Notes under the pieces: generated by a model
The model's input: only the letters and a program-made list of their open reading frames with translations
Told to the model about the DNA's origin: nothing
Databases searched by the model: none
Made by a program: the position numbers and the translations under genes
In this document: positions 7,223 to 15,360 of the stretch, piece by piece
Position numbering within the stretch: the stretch's first letter is position 1
How the letters are laid out: each line of letters starts with the position of its first letter
Assembly (NCBI GenBank): GCA_964625525.1
Contig: CAZVEE010000052.1
Span: 1 to 23,773 of the forward strand
Reading direction: 5' to 3'
Source of the DNA: CAZVEE01 sp964625525
GTDB lineage: Bacteria > Pseudomonadota > Alphaproteobacteria > JAJFIK01
DNA length: 23,773 nt

Positions 7223-8146
7223 TCACGGTCCCAACAGGAAGCGCGGGTCGAACTCCAATTCCACCGTCGCCCACATGGCGTAGGTCTCCACCGGCAGCCG
7301 GAAGGGCTGGCAGGCCAGCACCGCGCGCACCGCGCGATCAGCGGCGGTCTGGAGATATTTGTCGCCCATGCCCCGGCGCGGACGCACCACGCTGGGCGCC
7401 CCGATCACCGTGCCGTCCGGGTTGAAGCGCACCCGCAGGATCACGATCAGCTCGCCCGCATTGGGCGCCCCTGCCGGCGGCGACCAACAGGGCTGAAGCT
7501 GAGCGCGGATGGCATCGATCTCGCTCACGGTCAGTTCGGTCTGAAGCCCGGCCGCCGCGTGGCGCTGATTAGCCGCCGCCTCACGGGCGTCATTGGAGAG
7601 CTGATGAAGCGAGCGCCCCGGCCCCTCCTCCGGTTTCAGATCTTTCAGCGCATCGGACAGACCCGCCAGAAAGTCCCCCTCGCCATCTTGCGCGGACGGC
7701 GCCGGCGTGGGCTGAGGGCGTGAGCGCGGCACGGCCCGGGCCAGGGTCTCGGTGGGCGTGGGCGGGGGTTCGGGCGCGGCCTCCACGGGCGTGCGCTGTG
7801 GTTCTTCAAAGGGGCGCGGCGCAGGCTCTGGGTCAGGCGCCGGTGCGGCGGGCGCAGGCGCAGGCTCCGGCCGGACGGGCGGCGCTTCGGGTTCAGGTTC
7901 AGGCTCGGGCTGGGGGACCGGGTCGGGTCGGGGCTGTGGTTCGGGGCGGGCACTGGGCACCGGCGGTTCATCCGTGTCCGTATCGACCACCGGCAGAATG
8001 TTCGTTTCTTCTGCGACCACCAGCCCTTCAAAGGTTAGCACCGGCGGCAGTTCCACAGGTGGCTTCACCGTGCGTGGCAAGGCGATCATACCGACCGCCA
8101 CCACGCCCGCATGGAGCAACACCGAAAGAAGAACCGGAACCCGCAT
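7223..8146 (-). CDS. tolA: TolA-like energy-transducing protein with Pro/Glu-rich spacer
   Basis: A 307-residue protein with an N-terminal membrane anchor (VPVLLSVLLHAGVVAVGMIAL). A Pro/Glu/Ala/Arg-rich region follows (about residues 60-150, with alternating PEPEPEPE and PAPAPAA blocks), then a helical stretch (FLAGLSDALKDL). The C-terminal TolA/TonB-like domain (about residues 200-307) carries AQLQPCWSPPAGAPNAGEL and VRVRFNPDGT-type strands, and two cysteines. TolA spans the periplasm from the TolQ-TolR motor to TolB and Pal. In E. coli the spacer is a long Lys/Ala/Glu helix. Here it is TonB-like extended Pro-Glu, which is known among alphaproteobacterial TolA proteins. AGGAAAG lies six bases before the ATG. 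It sits 40 bp after tolR. Identification rests as much on position as on sequence. Confidence 0.9.
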   Translation of the reverse strand: MRVPVLLSVLLHAGVVAVGMIALPRTVKPPVELPPVLTFEGLVVAEETNILPVVDTDTDEPPVPSARPEPQPRPDPVPQPEPEPEPEAPPVRPEPAPAPAAPAPDPEPAPRPFEEPQRTPVEAAPEPPPTPTETLARAVPRSRPQPTPAPSAQDGEGDFLAGLSDALKDLKPEEGPGRSLHQLSNDAREAAANQRHAAAGLQTELTVSEIDAIRAQLQPCWSPPAGAPNAGELIVILRVRFNPDGTVIGAPSVVRPRRGMGDKYLQTAADRAVRAVLACQPFRLPVETYAMWATVELEFDPRFLLGP

Positions 8147-8186
8147 AGAGGGACTTTCCTAACCTCGCCGCCCTACCCCGTCGCCA

Positions 8187-8633
8187 TTACGATGGCAGAT
8201 CGCCCACAAGCGCCACACGCGTGAACCCAGCCGCGTTCAACCGTCCGAGCACGCCCATAAAGGCCCCATAGTCGATGGTTTCATCCGCCCGCAGAAAGAT
8301 ACGAACATCCGTATTGTTGCGAGTGATAGAGGTGAGCTTAGCGGTCATGTCCGTCAGCTGCACTTCCGTATCCTGAACATAAATCCGCCCATCAGCCGCA
8401 ATGGTCACCGCAAGGGGCTCGTCCTGCCCCGGCAGCGCGCCAGCTTCGGTTTCCGGCAGATCCACCGGCACGCCTACGGTTAGGAGCGGCGCGGCGACCA
8501 TGAAAATGATCAGCAGCACAAGCATCACATCCACAAATGGCGTGACGTTGATTTCGCTCATGGGGCGGAAGCGGCGCCGGCCGCGCCGACGGCCTCCCCC
8601 GCCACTGTCGGATTGCGCCATGCTCGCGCCCAT
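8187..8633 (-). CDS. tolR: Tol-Pal motor protein TolR
   Basis: A 148-residue member of the ExbD/TolR family. A Gly/Arg-rich cytoplasmic start is followed by the family motif INVTPFVDVMLVLLIIFMVA, a single transmembrane helix with the conserved Asp that takes part in proton flow. The periplasmic domain (about residues 55-148) ends FTRVALVGDLPS. TolR works with TolQ as a proton-driven motor that energises TolA. Its ATG overlaps the tolQ stop in the sequence TGATG, which indicates translational coupling. A second ATG four codons later is also possible. Confidence 0.96.
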   Translation of the reverse strand: MGASMAQSDSGGGGRRRGRRRFRPMSEINVTPFVDVMLVLLIIFMVAAPLLTVGVPVDLPETEAGALPGQDEPLAVTIAADGRIYVQDTEVQLTDMTAKLTSITRNNTDVRIFLRADETIDYGAFMGVLGRLNAAGFTRVALVGDLPS

Positions 8634-9352
8634 CAGCGCACCTCGCGCTCGTCGATCTCACGCGACAAATGCGCGGAGAGTTCATCGGCGAAGCCTTCGA
8701 CCCGATTGGCATACCGCCCCACTTCACTGGTGAAGCGATTGTAAGCCACCACCGCCGGAATCGCCGCCAGCAGCCCCAGCGCCGTGGCAAACAGCGCCTC
8801 TGCGATGCCCGGCGCCACGACGGCCAGATTGGTGTCATTGGTCAGCGCGATGGCGCGGAAGGAATTCATGATCCCCCAGACCGTGCCGAACAACCCGATA
8901 AACGGGGCCACGGAGCCCACAGTGGCAAGGAAGCCCAACTGGCTCTCCAGCTTGCCCATCTCCCGGGTGATGATGACGTTCATAACCCGGTCGAGCCGGT
9001 CGCGAATACCGGACAGAAAAGCCCCGCGCTTTTCATCACTGGAGCGCCGCCATTCCCGCATGGCGCCAACAAAGACCACTTCCATGGGATGGCTCGGCTT
9101 GTGACCGATGCGCTGATACAGCTCATCGAAGCGCTCGCCCGACCAGAATGCCTCTTCGAAGCGGTCGGTGTTCTTGCGCAGACGCGAGAACTTCACAGCC
9201 TTGTCAATGACAATGGCCCAGCTCCAGATCGAGGCGATCACAAGCCCGATCATCACCGCCTGTACGACCCAGTCCGCGCCCAGGAACAGCGCGATAAAGG
9301 AAAAATCGGCCGCGTGGCCTTCGGTTCCCGTCGTCACGACCGTGGGGTCCAT
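8633..9352 (-). CDS. tolQ: Tol-Pal motor protein TolQ
   Basis: A 239-residue MotA/TolQ/ExbB family protein with three membrane helices: VVQAVMIGLVIASIWSWAIV, GFLATVGSVAPFIGLFGTVW and AEALFATALGLLAAIPAVVA. The family motif GTVWGIMNSF follows the second helix. TolQ forms the pentameric stator around TolR and uses the proton gradient to drive the Tol-Pal system during division. AGAGGA precedes the ATG by six bases. It is the first gene of the tolQRAB-pal run, with a 290-bp gap separating it from ybgC. That gap should hold the operon promoter unless transcription reads through from ybgC. Confidence 0.97.
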   Translation of the reverse strand: MDPTVVTTGTEGHAADFSFIALFLGADWVVQAVMIGLVIASIWSWAIVIDKAVKFSRLRKNTDRFEEAFWSGERFDELYQRIGHKPSHPMEVVFVGAMREWRRSSDEKRGAFLSGIRDRLDRVMNVIITREMGKLESQLGFLATVGSVAPFIGLFGTVWGIMNSFRAIALTNDTNLAVVAPGIAEALFATALGLLAAIPAVVAYNRFTSEVGRYANRVEGFADELSAHLSREIDEREVR

Positions 9353-9642
9353 AAAGCATCCTCTTGTCTAACAGGCGCACGCTCCGGCGCGCCCGGATCC
9401 AGCAACGCGTCACGTTTACTCAGTCGCGTCCCAGCACGGCGGACCCGAGACGGATCCCAGAAAACAGGCAAGACGTGTCGGGTGTAAGGCGCTCGCAGGG
9501 AGGAATGGCGGCACACAGGCAGCCGTTCCGGCGCGCCGGCCGACACGGATTCTTCCGTAGGCAAATGTGTCCGTGATTGTGACCTATTTTGGGCCGCCTC
9601 GCCTTAATCTGCGGCATTTCGGCAACAACCGACGAGAAGCCG
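9353..9642 (-). other. Leader region between ybgC and tolQ
   Basis: About 290 bases without a supported gene, upstream of tolQ. It contains the 12-bp perfect palindrome CCGGCGCGCCGG at 9528-9539 and a related TCCGGCGCGCCCGGA near 9383-9397. I see no confident promoter boxes and no clear terminator for ybgC. Open frames here lack ribosome binding sites and protein-like composition. Confidence 0.5.
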
Positions 9643-10110
9643 TCACACCGGGTCGGCTAGATAGGGCAGCATGGTCTCCATCACCTCGGGCGGCATCCGT
9701 CGGGGACGCCCCTCCCGGTTGATGCAAGCGGCGAAGACATGCGCGCGCAGGATCTCCTCTTGCCCCCGCAAGATGGCCTGGCGCGCCTCCACCCGCGCCC
9801 CAGAGGCACGAGTATAGAGCGTGCGGACCTCCAGAATGTCGTCGATCTGGGCCGGGCGCACGAAATCGATCTCCAAGCGCTGTACGGTGAAGGCGAGCGG
9901 CTCTTCCCGCGCCCACAAGTCCCGGTGATGCACGCCGGCGAGCCGCAGGCTATCGCTGCGCCCGCGCTCCAAGTAGCGCACATAATTGGCGTGATAGACG
10001 ACGCCGGAAAAATCCGTGTCCTCATAATAGATGCGCACCGGCAAGAGATGCGCCTTGCCCACGAAGCGCCCGCTGATGGTTGGGCTGTCGGGAGAGGCCA
10101 TATCACTCAT
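9643..10110 (-). CDS. ybgC: Acyl-CoA thioesterase YbgC (hotdog fold)
   Basis: From the ATG at 10110 this encodes 155 residues. The 4-hydroxybenzoyl-CoA thioesterase-type signature RIYYEDTDFSGVVYHANYVR lies near residue 27 and includes the conserved Asp and the HANY segment. It is followed by FVRPAQIDDILEVRT, the usual second hotdog strand region. YbgC hydrolyses acyl-CoA or acyl-ACP thioesters and is linked to phospholipid metabolism and to the Tol-Pal locus by conserved position. A TTG one codon upstream is in frame, but the ATG is a better start. It shares its first base with the last base of the ruvB stop (TGATG), so the two genes are translationally coupled. Confidence 0.93.
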   Translation of the reverse strand: MSDMASPDSPTISGRFVGKAHLLPVRIYYEDTDFSGVVYHANYVRYLERGRSDSLRLAGVHHRDLWAREEPLAFTVQRLEIDFVRPAQIDDILEVRTLYTRASGARVEARQAILRGQEEILRAHVFAACINREGRPRRMPPEVMETMLPYLADPV

Positions 10111-11156
10111 CAAGGGTCCTCCGGAGCGGGGAAAAGGTCACTCTGCCCCGGTCCGGGCGCCTCGGGCAACGGCGCATCGAGGCCCAGATGCGCGAAGGCA
10201 AGCGGTGTCAACACCCGCCCCCGGGGCGTGCGCTTCACGAATCCCTGCTGGATCAGATAGGGCTCAATAATGTCCTCGATGGCATCGCGCGGCTCAGATA
10301 AGGCCGCCGCCACGGTCTCGATACCCACCGGCCCACCGCCGAAATGGCGCGCGATGGTGCCCAGATACCGGTGATCGAGCGCATCAAGACCACGCGAATC
10401 CACTTCCAGGCGCCGAAGCGCCCGGTCCGCCACCGCGCCGTCGATGATGCTGGCGCCCTCATGGCTGGCGAAGTCCCGCACCCGGCGCAACAGCCGCCCC
10501 GCGACCCGCGGTGTGCCCCGCGCCCGGCGGGCGATCTCCACGGCCCCGTCCGGGCTAATGGCCGCGCCCAGCACGCGCGCGCCCCGCGAGACAATGCCCG
10601 TGAGCTCTTCCACCGTGTAGAAATCCAGGCGCACCGGAATGCCGAAACGGTCACGCAACGGCGTGGACAGGAGCCCCATGCGCGTGGTTGCCGCCACCAG
10701 CGTGAACGGCGCCAGATCAATGCGCACCGAACGCGCCGCCGGCCCCTCGCCGATGATCAGATCCAGCTCAAAATCTTCCATGGCCGGGTAGAGGATTTCC
10801 TCCACGGCCGGATTGAGCCGGTGAATCTCGTCGATGAACAGCACATCGCGCGCTTCCAGATTGGTCAGGATCGCGGCCAAGTCGCCAGCCTTGGCAATGA
10901 CGGGCCCTGAGGTGGCGCGGAAATTCACGCCGAGTTCCCGTGCCACGATTTGCGCCAGGGTTGTCTTACCCAAGCCAGGGGGGCCGGAGAACAGCGCATG
11001 ATCGAGCGCCTCGCCCCGCCCCCGAGCCGCCTCGATAAAGACCTTGAGATTCGCCCGCGCTTGGGCCTGACCGACGAAATCATCAAGGCTCTGAGGCCGC
11101 AATTGGGTCTCGCCGAAATCTTCGTCACGGGCGTGAGGATCGCTCAACCGCTCCAC
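10110..11156 (-). CDS. ruvB: Holliday junction branch migration helicase subunit RuvB
   Basis: A 348-residue AAA+ ATPase starting at a GTG. It has the opening LRPQSLDDFVGQ, Walker A GPPGLGKTT at residues 58-66, Walker B LFIDEIHRLNP, sensor 1 AATTRMGLLSTPLRDRFGIP and the C-terminal winged-helix domain (EPYLIQQGFVKRTPRGRVLT). All match canonical RuvB. RuvB hexamers, loaded by RuvA, drive branch migration of Holliday junctions in recombinational repair. The ribosome binding site before the GTG is weak, and no better start is in frame. The gene lies 73 bp after a small membrane-protein gene that separates it from ruvA, and it overlaps ybgC by one base. Confidence 0.97.
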   Translation of the reverse strand: MERLSDPHARDEDFGETQLRPQSLDDFVGQAQARANLKVFIEAARGRGEALDHALFSGPPGLGKTTLAQIVARELGVNFRATSGPVIAKAGDLAAILTNLEARDVLFIDEIHRLNPAVEEILYPAMEDFELDLIIGEGPAARSVRIDLAPFTLVAATTRMGLLSTPLRDRFGIPVRLDFYTVEELTGIVSRGARVLGAAISPDGAVEIARRARGTPRVAGRLLRRVRDFASHEGASIIDGAVADRALRRLEVDSRGLDALDHRYLGTIARHFGGGPVGIETVAAALSEPRDAIEDIIEPYLIQQGFVKRTPRGRVLTPLAFAHLGLDAPLPEAPGPGQSDLFPAPEDP

Positions 11157-11229
11157 GGCTCAACTGCTCATCTGTTCGAGAAATGTTCCATGCCTTCCCA
11201 TGCGGCGATTCCCACCCTCAAAGCCAGCC

Positions 11230-11493
11230 TCACCTACGAGACGAGGTCAGCCAGGCCGTGATGAGACCGCCAAGCACGGACATGCCCAGATTGGCCGCAA
11301 GCCCCAGCGTGGAGCGCAGCCAGCCATCCCCCTGGTTCGCACGCTCGCCCCGGCGCGCCAGCGTTAGCGGCTCGCTGGACTGGGCCGCCTCGGGCACCAG
11401 CTCACTTTGCGTGCCCATGCCCAGAAAGACCCACAAGCCCGCAAAGATCACCGCCGTAGCGATGAGGAAAATCAGAATCGATCGCAACCGCAT
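11230..11493 (-). CDS. Small membrane protein of unknown function inserted between ruvA and ruvB
   Basis: An 87-residue protein with a very good ribosome binding site (GGGGAGGGG ahead of the ATG). Residues 5-25 (SILIFLIATAVIFAGLWVFLG) form a clear membrane helix after a basic start. A polar, charged middle follows, and then a second weaker hydrophobic stretch (LGLAANLGMSVLGGLITAWL) ending in TSSRR. I recognise no family. The gene is on the same strand as ruvA and ruvB, 44 bp after ruvA and 73 bp before ruvB, so it is almost certainly co-transcribed. Composition is like that of its neighbours. It could be lineage-specific; a role in recombination is not implied by position alone. Confidence 0.75.
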   Translation of the reverse strand: MRLRSILIFLIATAVIFAGLWVFLGMGTQSELVPEAAQSSEPLTLARRGERANQGDGWLRSTLGLAANLGMSVLGGLITAWLTSSRR

Positions 11494-11537
11494 GGGTCCC
11501 CTCCCCTAACGCGTCTTCTCGTCATCCTAGCACAGGC

Positions 11538-12140
11538 TCACATGAGCCGGCGCAAGCCCGCGCGGATCAGCTCGCCCACCTCGGCTGTGCCGTCGGTCTC
11601 GCTCTGCGCTCCGTCAACCGCCCGGCGGGCATCGGCCTCCGCGTAGCCTAGATTGACAAGCGCGGAAATGGCGTCACCCGTTGGTGTCGCGGGCATGGCC
11701 GCGCCCGAGGCGGGGCGAGCCCCGAGCACCACCGCTCCCGCCGGCGCCTTGTCCTTCAGTTCAGAGACGATCCGTTTGGCAAGTTTCGGGCCCACCCCCT
11801 GGGCCCGCGCGAACGTCGCGTGATCCTGGGCCGCCACCGCGCCCGCCAGATCATCCGCCGTCAGAATGGACAAAATCGCGAGCGCCACCCGGCTGCCCAC
11901 CCCCTGCACGCTTTGCAGGAGCCGGAACCAGTCCCGTTCCGCCGCCGCCGTGAACCCGTAAAGCCGGATCAGATCCTCGCGCACCACCGTTTCGATGGTC
12001 AGGCTGACTGTGCCCTCACCCAGCGAGAGCTGCGCCAGAACCCGCGCCGGGCAGAACACTTCGTATCCGACGCCGTTCACATCCACCAAGGCGGTATCAC
12101 CGGAAATCTCCGCCACCCGGCCCGTCAGCTTTCCGATCAT
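11538..12140 (-). CDS. ruvA: Holliday junction branch migration protein RuvA
   Basis: A 200-residue protein with the three RuvA parts. The N-terminal OB-fold begins MIGKLTGRVAEISGDTALVD. The helix-hairpin-helix motifs are LLQSVQGVGSRVALAIL and FARAQGVGPKLAKRIVSELK. After an Ala/Gly/Pro-rich linker, the C-terminal RuvB-binding domain contains ISALVNLGYAEADARRAV. RuvA tetramers bind four-way junctions and load RuvB. Length is normal. The ATG overlaps the ruvC stop in an ATGA tetranucleotide. Confidence 0.97.
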   Translation of the reverse strand: MIGKLTGRVAEISGDTALVDVNGVGYEVFCPARVLAQLSLGEGTVSLTIETVVREDLIRLYGFTAAAERDWFRLLQSVQGVGSRVALAILSILTADDLAGAVAAQDHATFARAQGVGPKLAKRIVSELKDKAPAGAVVLGARPASGAAMPATPTGDAISALVNLGYAEADARRAVDGAQSETDGTAEVGELIRAGLRRLM

Positions 12141-12673
12141 CGCCGCCCGGTCTCCACTCCCTGACGCGCCAGCGCCTCCGCCAGCCGATCGTGGCCTGCC
12201 CCCATATGGGCGTGGGTAATCGCCACTGCCAGCGCATCCGCGGCGTCCGCGCCCTCGACCTCGGCCCCCGGCAACAGGGTGCGGATCATCAGGCCGATCT
12301 GTTCCTTGGCCGCATGCCCAGCGCCCACCACCGACTTTTTCACCTGATTGGGGGCATATTCATGAACGGCCAAGCCGGCGCGCGCCGGCACCAAAAGGGC
12401 GATGGCCCGCGCCTGGCCCAGTTTCAATGTGGCCGATGCATCGCGATTGACGAACGTGTGCTCGACGGCCGCCTCATCCGGGGCCAAGTCCGCCACCACC
12501 CGTTCCAGCCCGTCATGGAGTTCCGCCAACCGCTCCGCCAGGCTCAAACGCTGCGTGGATGTGACAGTGCCATTAGCCACGTGAGAGAGCCTCGCCCCCG
12601 CGACGTCGATCACGCCCCAGCCAGTGCGCCGCAAGCCCGGATCAATGCCGATCACCCGCCGGATCTTGCTCAC
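12137..12673 (-). CDS. ruvC: Crossover junction endodeoxyribonuclease RuvC
   Basis: A 178-residue resolvase with all four catalytic acidic residues in their expected settings: D11 (IGIDPGLRRTGWG), E71 (AAVEHTFVNRD), D143 and D146 (EGADAADALAVAITHAH). The family motifs YAPNQVKKSVVGAGHAAKEQ and KLGQARA are also present. RuvC cuts Holliday junctions symmetrically and resolves them with RuvAB. Its ATG overlaps the stop of the yebC-family gene upstream (ATGA), and its stop overlaps ruvA in the same way, so yebC-ruvC-ruvA form a tightly coupled unit. Confidence 0.97.
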   Translation of the reverse strand: MSKIRRVIGIDPGLRRTGWGVIDVAGARLSHVANGTVTSTQRLSLAERLAELHDGLERVVADLAPDEAAVEHTFVNRDASATLKLGQARAIALLVPARAGLAVHEYAPNQVKKSVVGAGHAAKEQIGLMIRTLLPGAEVEGADAADALAVAITHAHMGAGHDRLAEALARQGVETGRR

Positions 12674-13416
12674 GCGGAGAGAGACTCCAAGGTTTCGTCG
12701 GACATGTTGAAATTGGCGTAGACGTTCTGGACGTCGTCATTGTCCTCAAGGGCGTCCAGGAGCCTCAACAAGGTGGCCGCCTGGTCCCCTTCCACATCAA
12801 TGGTATTGCCGGGCTTCCAGATGATCCGCGCGCTGAGCGCCTCGCCGAGCTTGTCTTCCAGCGCCTGACGCACTTCCGCGAAGGCATCGTCGGCGCACAG
12901 GAATTCGTGCTCCTCCTCGCTGGAGATGCATTCATCCGCGCCCACATCAAGCGCGACTTCCAGCATGTCGTCCGCACTGCCTTTGTCGGCCGGGTACACG
13001 ATGCTGCCGACCTTGGAGAACATGAAAGAGACGCTGCCCGTCTCGCCCAAATTACCGCCATTCTTGGAAAAGGCCGTGCGCACTTCGCTGGCCGTGCGGT
13101 TGCGATTGTCGGTCAGCGCCTCGACAATGACGCCGATGCCGGCCGGGCCAAAGCCCTCATAGCGCATCTCGTCATAGGTCTCCGCGTCGCCGCCTTGCGA
13201 CTTGTTCACCGCGCGCTCGATATTATCCTTGGGCATGGACTGGGCCCGCGCGTTCTGGATGGCAAGGCGCAGGCGCGGATTGGCGTCCGGGTCCGGCCCG
13301 CCCATTTTCGCGGCGACGGTGATCTCTTTCGACAGTTTGGAGAACATCTTCGCGCGCTTCTTATCCTGCGCGCCCTTGCGGAACATGATGTTCTTGAATT
13401 TGGAATGGCCGGCCAT
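12670..13416 (-). CDS. yebC: YebC/PmpR family protein
   Basis: A 248-residue protein with the canonical start MAGHSKFKNIMFRKGAQDKK, then MFSKLSKEITVAAKMGGPDP, NARAQSMPKDNIERAVNK, YEGFGPAGIGVIVEALTDNR and the C-terminal LLRLLDALEDNDDVQNVYAN. Length and motif order are typical of the family. YebC-type proteins were described as transcriptional regulators; members have more recently been implicated in relieving ribosome stalling, so the precise role here is open. It is the first gene of the yebC-ruvC-ruvA run and is divergent from the metallo-beta-lactamase-fold gene. The 248-bp gap between them should carry both promoters. CAGGACAGGGG precedes the ATG. Confidence 0.95.
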   Translation of the reverse strand: MAGHSKFKNIMFRKGAQDKKRAKMFSKLSKEITVAAKMGGPDPDANPRLRLAIQNARAQSMPKDNIERAVNKSQGGDAETYDEMRYEGFGPAGIGVIVEALTDNRNRTASEVRTAFSKNGGNLGETGSVSFMFSKVGSIVYPADKGSADDMLEVALDVGADECISSEEEHEFLCADDAFAEVRQALEDKLGEALSARIIWKPGNTIDVEGDQAATLLRLLDALEDNDDVQNVYANFNMSDETLESLSA

Positions 13417-13664
13417 AGCCCCTGTCCTGTCTTATGTGGTGCCCTGCCATGCAGGATCCATCCGAGTCGCGGGCGCACCCGCAGCTGAGCCCGGATATGC
13501 CATGCCCCCGCGCAAAGGGCAAACAGCCCCCGAAACCGCCGTATCCCCCAGCGGGTTGGCCGACACCCCCGTCGCGCCAGCGCCGCGATCGGTGTGGACA
13601 TTCTCTCGGCTCACCCGCCATAGTCGGTCCCAATCGCTCCACACTGCGTTGCATGAGGCCTCCG

Positions 13665-14573
13665 ATGATTCGCCCTTTGCTTGCTCTCGCCGCATTGCTG
13701 CTCTTGGCCGCTTGCGGGCCGATGGGCCCCTCCGGCAGTGATGTCACTGTCTCACGCTACGCAGAGCCCGGCGCTGGTTCGGTGAACACATGGATTCTCG
13801 CCGCCGAGGACGGTGTGGTGGTGATCGACGCCCAGCGGGTGGTGTCCTCGGGCCGGGCGGCGGCGGACCTGGTGGCCGCCATCGACGCGCCGCTGCGCGC
13901 GATTCTCATCACCCATCCGCATCCCGATCATTTCGGTGGCCTGGCCGCCTTTCTGGACGCCTTTCCCGACACACCGGTCTATGCCTCTGAGGCGACGCTC
14001 AAGGCCATGCAGACCGATAGCCAAGGCTTCATCCCCGCAACCCGCGCCGCAAAGCCCGACGACACGCCCGCGGTCGTCGCTCTGCCCACCGACACTTTTG
14101 TCCATGAGGAAACGCTGACATTCGGCAGTATCCGCCTGGTCGTCGACGAAATCGGCCCCGGTGCATCCGAGACCATGACCCTGTTTCATGCGCCGGACCA
14201 GAACGCCCTGTTCGTCGGTGATCTGGTGGCCAACCGCATGACCGGGTTGCTGCTGGAGGGACGCTCGGGCGCCTGGGTCGCGCAGTTGAACCAGGTTCTG
14301 CGCGATTATGACGAGCTGGAGCCGACCATCTATCCGGGTCACGGGGCCTCTGGGCGCTTCACCGAGACTCTGCGGGCTCAGAAAGCCTGGTTGACGGATC
14401 TGCGCCGGCTCATCCGCGCCCGCCTCTCCGATGGCCGGCTCTCGGACCGGGAAGCGCGTCAGGTGCTGGAGGAGTTCACGGCCCTCTACCCCGATCACCC
14501 GATCGTGGCTGAAATCCCGGATTTGCCCATGATGAACATCCGCGCCGTGGCGGCTGAACTCCTCGCCGAATAA
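13665..14573 (+). CDS. Metallo-beta-lactamase-fold hydrolase, predicted lipoprotein
   Basis: From the ATG at 13665 this encodes 302 residues. The start has GAGG at good spacing and gives a clean lipoprotein signal (LLALAALLLLAAC, lipidated Cys at 17). An ATG 12 bases upstream would also work. The catalytic fold is shown by THPHPDHFGG at residues 83-92 (HxHxDH), the later Asp in LFVGDLVANRM and the final His in YPGHGASG. The usual His between these in many zinc enzymes of the fold is not visible; the corresponding stretch reads EIGPGASETMTL, so metal binding may differ. The C-terminus is helical (LRRLIRARLSDGRLSDREAR). The substrate cannot be predicted. The gene lies in an accessory slot, divergent from yebC. 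Its stop is only four bases from the stop of the convergent TspO-like gene. Confidence 0.85.
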   Translation: MIRPLLALAALLLLAACGPMGPSGSDVTVSRYAEPGAGSVNTWILAAEDGVVVIDAQRVVSSGRAAADLVAAIDAPLRAILITHPHPDHFGGLAAFLDAFPDTPVYASEATLKAMQTDSQGFIPATRAAKPDDTPAVVALPTDTFVHEETLTFGSIRLVVDEIGPGASETMTLFHAPDQNALFVGDLVANRMTGLLLEGRSGAWVAQLNQVLRDYDELEPTIYPGHGASGRFTETLRAQKAWLTDLRRLIRARLSDGRLSDREARQVLEEFTALYPDHPIVAEIPDLPMMNIRAVAAELLAE

Positions 14574-14577
14574 GCAC

Positions 14578-15330
14578 TCAGGCGCGCGTCAACGCCAGCA
14601 GCGCCAGCACCAGAGCCGCGGCTGCGGCTAGCCCCGCAAGGGCAAGCGCTCCGCCGGACGCGGCGGTTCCGATTGCAATCGCCGCCAGCCCCCAGACCAC
14701 GCCGATGGCGTACATCCATCCGGCCCCGGAGAACAGCACCCCGGCGGCGAAAAGGCTCGCCGCCGTGAGCACGACCAGACTGGGCACAAGCCCCGTGCCG
14801 TCCTCGAAGGCGATACCGTAAAACCGAGCGGTTACGGACAGACCGACAAAGAAGGCCGCCGTAATCCACCCCGCCAGCAGCGACAGCGGAAAGCGCACGA
14901 ACCACGTCGTGCCCGTCGTGAGCGGAGCCGCCGCCGCGATCTGCATCATCACAATGACCATGACCACGAGCAGCACGCCCAGGATCCCCAACGCGACTGC
15001 GTCAAGGGAATAGACGGGCACCCACAGCTCCCACAATGTGTTCAAGGCAAAGGCCATCACCGCCAGCCAGCCGATGCGGCGCAAGAGCGGGTTGGTCAAG
15101 TTCCCCGGCAAAGCCGCATAGACCGCAAACACCAGACAGCCTAGAAAGATCACGCCCCAGATCGCAAAGGCCCAACCCGGCGGCACAATGGGTGTGGAGA
15201 GCGCGTCAGAGCGGCTGCCGATCGTCTCTTCCCAGCCGAAAAGCTGTGGCGCCTGACCCGCCGCCACTTGCGCGACCGCCATCACCAGCAGCAGCCCAAC
15301 CCGCACACCATCCGCCGACAGATAAGCCAT
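14578..15330 (-). CDS. TspO/MBR-like polytopic membrane protein
   Basis: From the ATG at 15330 this encodes 250 residues with about eight hydrophobic helices. The segment IVPPGWAFAIWGVIFLGCLV and the later NTLWELWVPVY resemble the tryptophan-rich pattern of the TspO/MBR (peripheral benzodiazepine receptor-like) superfamily, in its longer form with extra C-terminal helices. TspO proteins bind porphyrins and related ligands and act in stress or pigment regulation; whether the long forms do so is uncertain. AAGGA lies eight bases before this ATG; another ATG at 15360 directly abuts the stop of the TIR gene. Either start leaves at most 30 bp to the upstream gene, so the two are probably one operon. 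An exact family assignment needs a profile search. Confidence 0.7.
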   Translation of the reverse strand: MAYLSADGVRVGLLLVMAVAQVAAGQAPQLFGWEETIGSRSDALSTPIVPPGWAFAIWGVIFLGCLVFAVYAALPGNLTNPLLRRIGWLAVMAFALNTLWELWVPVYSLDAVALGILGVLLVVMVIVMMQIAAAAPLTTGTTWFVRFPLSLLAGWITAAFFVGLSVTARFYGIAFEDGTGLVPSLVVLTAASLFAAGVLFSGAGWMYAIGVVWGLAAIAIGTAASGGALALAGLAAAAALVLALLALTRA

Positions 15331-15360
15331 GCATCCCATCCTTCGTTGCGGGGGGCCCAT

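Noticed and set aside
7169..7226. Small hairpins between tolA and tolB (CCGCA/TGCGG and GTGAC/GTCAC) as a terminator
   Set aside because: Stems are only five base pairs and no T-run follows on the minus strand; the operon probably continues through.
9420..9617. 65-codon minus-strand open frame between ybgC and tolQ
   Set aside because: No ribosome site, Arg/Pro/Cys-rich random-looking composition and no recognisable motif.
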